DNA from: CALFUK01 sp964398295
GTDB lineage: Bacteria; Bacteroidota; Bacteroidia; Chitinophagales; Saprospiraceae
Direction of reading: 5' to 3'
Length of the DNA: 64,000 nt
Assembly (NCBI GenBank): GCA_964398295.1
Contig: CAYNMW010000001.1
Span: 1 to 64,000, forward strand
In this document: positions 61,014-64,000 of the stretch, in pieces
Position numbering within the stretch: position 1 is the first letter of the stretch
How the letters are laid out: each line of letters starts with the position of its first letter
Position numbers and translations under genes: made by a program
Notes under the pieces: generated by a model
Database searches by the model: none
What the model was told of the DNA's origin: nothing
What the model saw: only the letters and a program-made list of their open reading frames with translations

Positions 61014-64000
61014 ATGAAATCGAACATCATAAGAACACAACACTGGAATTTATTTTCAGTACTTACCTGCTATTTTTTATTCTTTGGCACTACTTTAATT
61101 GCTCAAGAAACAGTGGTGATTAATGAAATCAATTACCGCAATATCAACAAGCAAGAGAACATTAAATTTGTCGAACTGTACAATTATGGAGGAACATCTG
61201 TAAATATTAGTGGTTGGCATTTGTCAGGGGGAGTGAATTACACATTTCCTGGAGGAACAACAATAGGTGCTGATAAATATTTGGTCGTTGCACAGGATAA
61301 AGCAACTTGTCAAAGTTTCTTCTCAATCACTGGAGTTCTCGGTAACATTTCTGGTAATTTAAGTGCATCTGGCGATGATGTTATATTGCGAGATGACAGC
61401 TTTATTGTTATTGATGAAGTAGATTACGAAAGTTGGAAAGAGTGGCCTAATGTTAGGTTCGATGATTATAAAGAACCTCAGCCTATCCCTCAAAATCCCC
61501 CAGGTACTAATTATATGGAGGATGTAACAATAAAAGTTTCAAAATCTATTCAAAGAATTAATCCAGAATTGGATGGAAAACACGGAGGAAGTTGGTCAGC
61601 AGCTTTTCCTACTCCAAAACAACAAAATGCAAACTTTAGTAATAATACCTCATTGCCAGTTGTACAATCGGTTTCCAAAAGCCCTGACCATCCGGCTTCC
61701 AATAATGCTGTACGCATTAAAGTTGATTTTGATAATCACCAACTGTACAGTAATATTCTAAATGTTGAATTGGAGTATCAAATAAATAATGCTGGAGATT
61801 ATAAAGTAAAGTCTGATGGAAATTATAATTCTAGTTTTTTGACTAAACAAATGTTGGATGATGGAAATTTTGCTATAAGCGGAGATTCTACAGCCAATAA
61901 TGGACGTTACACAGCAATCATTCCTGCTTCAATGCATCAGAACAGATCGTTAATACGATATAAAATTAAAGTAGAAACAACGGGTGGTTATGTCCGATAT
62001 TTTCCTGATCCAAATCATAAGGAAGATAATTACAGTTATTACGTATATAATGGAGATGCAGAATTTCAAGATTACAATTTTGATGAACTTGATACAATGC
62101 AAAACATTACCATTGTGACAAAATCTAGTATTACCAATGAGTATATCGGTACACAAGACAATAACGATCAATACGATGGTGATGAGTTTTTGGGAGAAGG
62201 TACTTTAATTCACAATGGTAAAATATTTGATCACATTAATTTTAGACCACGTGGCAAAACCAGAAATAACAGAGTTAAACCTGGAATAAAATTTAAATTA
62301 AATAAAGAAAAAGGTTTAATAGTCGAGGATGATTGTGGAGATGATTATAAAGAAGAACGAGATAATTTGGTTTTATCTGGTACGTGGGTTAATGATGCAG
62401 CTGCACATGGCTTAGTAGAAAGTTTGATCTATAAAATTTTAGAATTGACCAAGGGATGGTTTGTGTATACAGATTATGTCAATCTAAGAATTGTTGATGC
62501 ATCAACAGAAACTGGATTGCATGGTGATTTTTGGGGCTTGTTTTTAATTTTGGAAGATAACAACGGTGAATTATTAAAAGAACACGATTTACCAGACGGC
62601 AATATATGGACAACCTATGATCCTAATGGCGCTGCTAGATTTGTGCATGTTGACTATTTTGGAGACTATCCTGGCTACAATAATCCAGCTCCATGGATTA
62701 CTGATACTAATTTAGAGGGAAATAATCCAGAAACGCCTGATGTCAACACTGTAAATAGAGAAATGTTATTTGGGGATTGGATAGGAAATGAATTTTGGGC
62801 TAATGGGGAATCTAATTATTACAAAAAACACAGTTATCGAGAATACCACAATCCTGAAACTAACAGATGGATAGGCTGGTGTAGAGATTATGATGGTGCT
62901 TTTGGTAGTGGAAATAACGTGCCAGGGATCAGTTCAATAAACAATGCAAACCCAAATTTTAATATAAGGCAGCCATTGAATATTCCTCCAAGTTTAGAAA
63001 TAGAATATAAAGGTGAATTGAGATCTGCATTTGATTTATTACTAAATGATCAACAAATTGAATTTTTAGTAGAAAGTGAATTAGAAAAAATATATGACCC
63101 ATCTAAAGTTTTTGATTGGACAACTTTGGATCATGCACGTTGGGGTCAGACTTATGCTTTGGGCTCAGTAGATGCCCAATTTAACTGGTATAAAAATACC
63201 TGGTTTCAAGCCCGAAGAAACTATTTAGCAAATAATTCGGTACATGGAATTAAGGATAATAATATACCGAATACACCATCCATTAACCTTACGGGTAGTC
63301 ATGCTATTGATGATTTAAGTTTTAGTAATTCTAATTACTCAGATCCCAATGGAAATCCATTCAAAGCATTGGAATGGAGAATTGGTGAATGGTCAGGAGA
63401 CACCACTAATCCTTTTTATGATGAGAGATGCGAACCCAAATATGAAATACAAACAGTTTGGGAAAGTGGAGAACTAACTAATTTTTCAAATAATTATACT
63501 TTTCCTGCAGATGCACAATTGAAAGTCGGTAGGACTTATTTAGTGCGTGTCAGATATAAAGACAGCACAAATAGATGGAGCCATTGGAGCGATCCAGAAC
63601 AATTTATTTCCGAAGAAGCTTTAAACCAGAATGCTCATGATTTAGTGATTAATGAAATCATGTATCACCCAGATGATAATTGCGGAAGTGAATTTTTAGA
63701 AATATATAATAATGAAAATTTCACCATCAATTTAACTAACTACAAATTTACAAATGGTATTGATTTCGATTTTCCTGATGGAGCTACAATTGCATCTGGA
63801 GCCTATTTAGTGTTAGCACAAGATAGTATAGACTTTGTGCATAAATTTGGTTTTAGTCCTTTTGGTGATTATAGTGGCAACTTAAATGATAATGGAGAAT
63901 TTATTGAACTTAAAGGTCCCTTTAGGGTAATTGTCGATTCGCTTACTTATAATAACAAGGACCCTTGGGATGAAGCTCCCGATGAAGATGGGATGTCATT
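61014..64000 (+). CDS. Secreted lamin-tail/CotH-like protein, partial (runs off window)
   Basis: The frame is open from the ATG at 61014 to the window end (995 codons, unfinished). Signal peptide about 1-30 (FFGTTLIAQ). Residues about 32-130 form a lamin-tail domain (VINEINYRNINKQENIKFVELYNYGG, SGWHLSGGVNYTFPGG). The middle (about 380-780) has CotH-kinase-like blocks: FRPRGKTRNNRVKPG near 410, LVESLIYKILELTKGWFVYTDYVNLRI and FWGLFLILED. A second lamin-tail domain begins near 875 (LVINEIMYHPDDN, FLEIYNNENF). Such proteins are usually large T9SS cargo. Because the C-terminus is missing, the sorting signal cannot be seen. Confidence 0.8.
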   Translation, partial: MKSNIIRTQHWNLFSVLTCYFLFFGTTLIAQETVVINEINYRNINKQENIKFVELYNYGGTSVNISGWHLSGGVNYTFPGGTTIGADKYLVVAQDKATCQSFFSITGVLGNISGNLSASGDDVILRDDSFIVIDEVDYESWKEWPNVRFDDYKEPQPIPQNPPGTNYMEDVTIKVSKSIQRINPELDGKHGGSWSAAFPTPKQQNANFSNNTSLPVVQSVSKSPDHPASNNAVRIKVDFDNHQLYSNILNVELEYQINNAGDYKVKSDGNYNSSFLTKQMLDDGNFAISGDSTANNGRYTAIIPASMHQNRSLIRYKIKVETTGGYVRYFPDPNHKEDNYSYYVYNGDAEFQDYNFDELDTMQNITIVTKSSITNEYIGTQDNNDQYDGDEFLGEGTLIHNGKIFDHINFRPRGKTRNNRVKPGIKFKLNKEKGLIVEDDCGDDYKEERDNLVLSGTWVNDAAAHGLVESLIYKILELTKGWFVYTDYVNLRIVDASTETGLHGDFWGLFLILEDNNGELLKEHDLPDGNIWTTYDPNGAARFVHVDYFGDYPGYNNPAPWITDTNLEGNNPETPDVNTVNREMLFGDWIGNEFWANGESNYYKKHSYREYHNPETNRWIGWCRDYDGAFGSGNNVPGISSINNANPNFNIRQPLNIPPSLEIEYKGELRSAFDLLLNDQQIEFLVESELEKIYDPSKVFDWTTLDHARWGQTYALGSVDAQFNWYKNTWFQARRNYLANNSVHGIKDNNIPNTPSINLTGSHAIDDLSFSNSNYSDPNGNPFKALEWRIGEWSGDTTNPFYDERCEPKYEIQTVWESGELTNFSNNYTFPADAQLKVGRTYLVRVRYKDSTNRWSHWSDPEQFISEEALNQNAHDLVINEIMYHPDDNCGSEFLEIYNNENFTINLTNYKFTNGIDFDFPDGATIASGAYLVLAQDSIDFVHKFGFSPFGDYSGNLNDNGEFIELKGPFRVIVDSLTYNNKDPWDEAPDEDGMS

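Overview
The window looks like a chromosomal piece from a low-GC Bacteroidota bacterium, most likely of the Saprospiria/Saprospiraceae type. The evidence is: type IX secretion (T9SS) parts and substrates (a PorZ-like protein, a T9SS plug/DUF5103 protein, type A and type B C-terminal sorting domains), two IPTL-CTERM proteins, carboxypeptidase-regulatory-like lipoproteins, dockerin-like repeats, TAnnTTTG -7 promoter elements, and few Shine-Dalgarno sites. It reads as a draft or metagenome assembly: there is a run of exactly 100 Ns inside an NlpC/P60 gene (7431-7530), and one gene carries two apparent frameshifts. No tRNA, rRNA, CRISPR array, transposase or phage gene was seen.

Layout. 1-1250: hairpin repeats, then a Xre/RES toxin-antitoxin pair. 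1389-5535: PorZ-like protein, SRPBCC protein, M19 dipeptidase lipoprotein. 5701-9561: housekeeping run prs, rplY, NlpC/P60 (gapped), adk, obg. 9565-12551: H-NOX sensor plus hybrid histidine kinase, a compact gas-sensing pair. 12724-20474: two related giant secreted IPTL-CTERM proteins that share leader, C-terminal modules and terminator, with a 43-codon ORF between them. 20621-31441: DUF4230 protein, T9SS protein, Lhr-like helicase, sulfatase, deaminase, MBL-fold protein, DUF1295 protein, DJ-1/PfpI protein. 31715-37310: overlapping operon of lipoprotein, ECF sigma factor, membrane protein with a C-terminal barrel-like region, and T9SS protein. 37335-40280: type B T9SS protein preceded by a frameshifted dockerin lipoprotein. 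40453-55539: uvrA, MscS, rsmG, ftsH, rsfS, birA, cinA, reductase, LysE, mutL and small genes. 55698-64000: T9SS plug protein, TolC plus MacA-like adaptor plus DUF2064 protein, and the start of a large lamin-tail/CotH secreted protein that runs off the end.

How the genes work together. Much of the accessory content is about the cell surface: T9SS assembly (PorZ, plug), at least three T9SS substrates, the CotH/lamin-tail protein, two IPTL-CTERM proteins, and a sigma-factor operon that probably controls a surface protein. The H-NOX/kinase pair probably senses NO or O2 and signals through a His-Asp-His relay.

The items I consider most worth checking are: the sigma operon with its sigma-adjacent barrel-like protein; the duplicated IPTL-CTERM cassettes; a family of palindromic intergenic repeats placed just after stop codons (26746, 30761, 43285); a small RiPP-leader-like ORF on the minus strand at 50832-50978, backed by its own terminator; and the H-NOX/hybrid kinase pair. 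Function names rest on motif recognition by eye; no database search was run.
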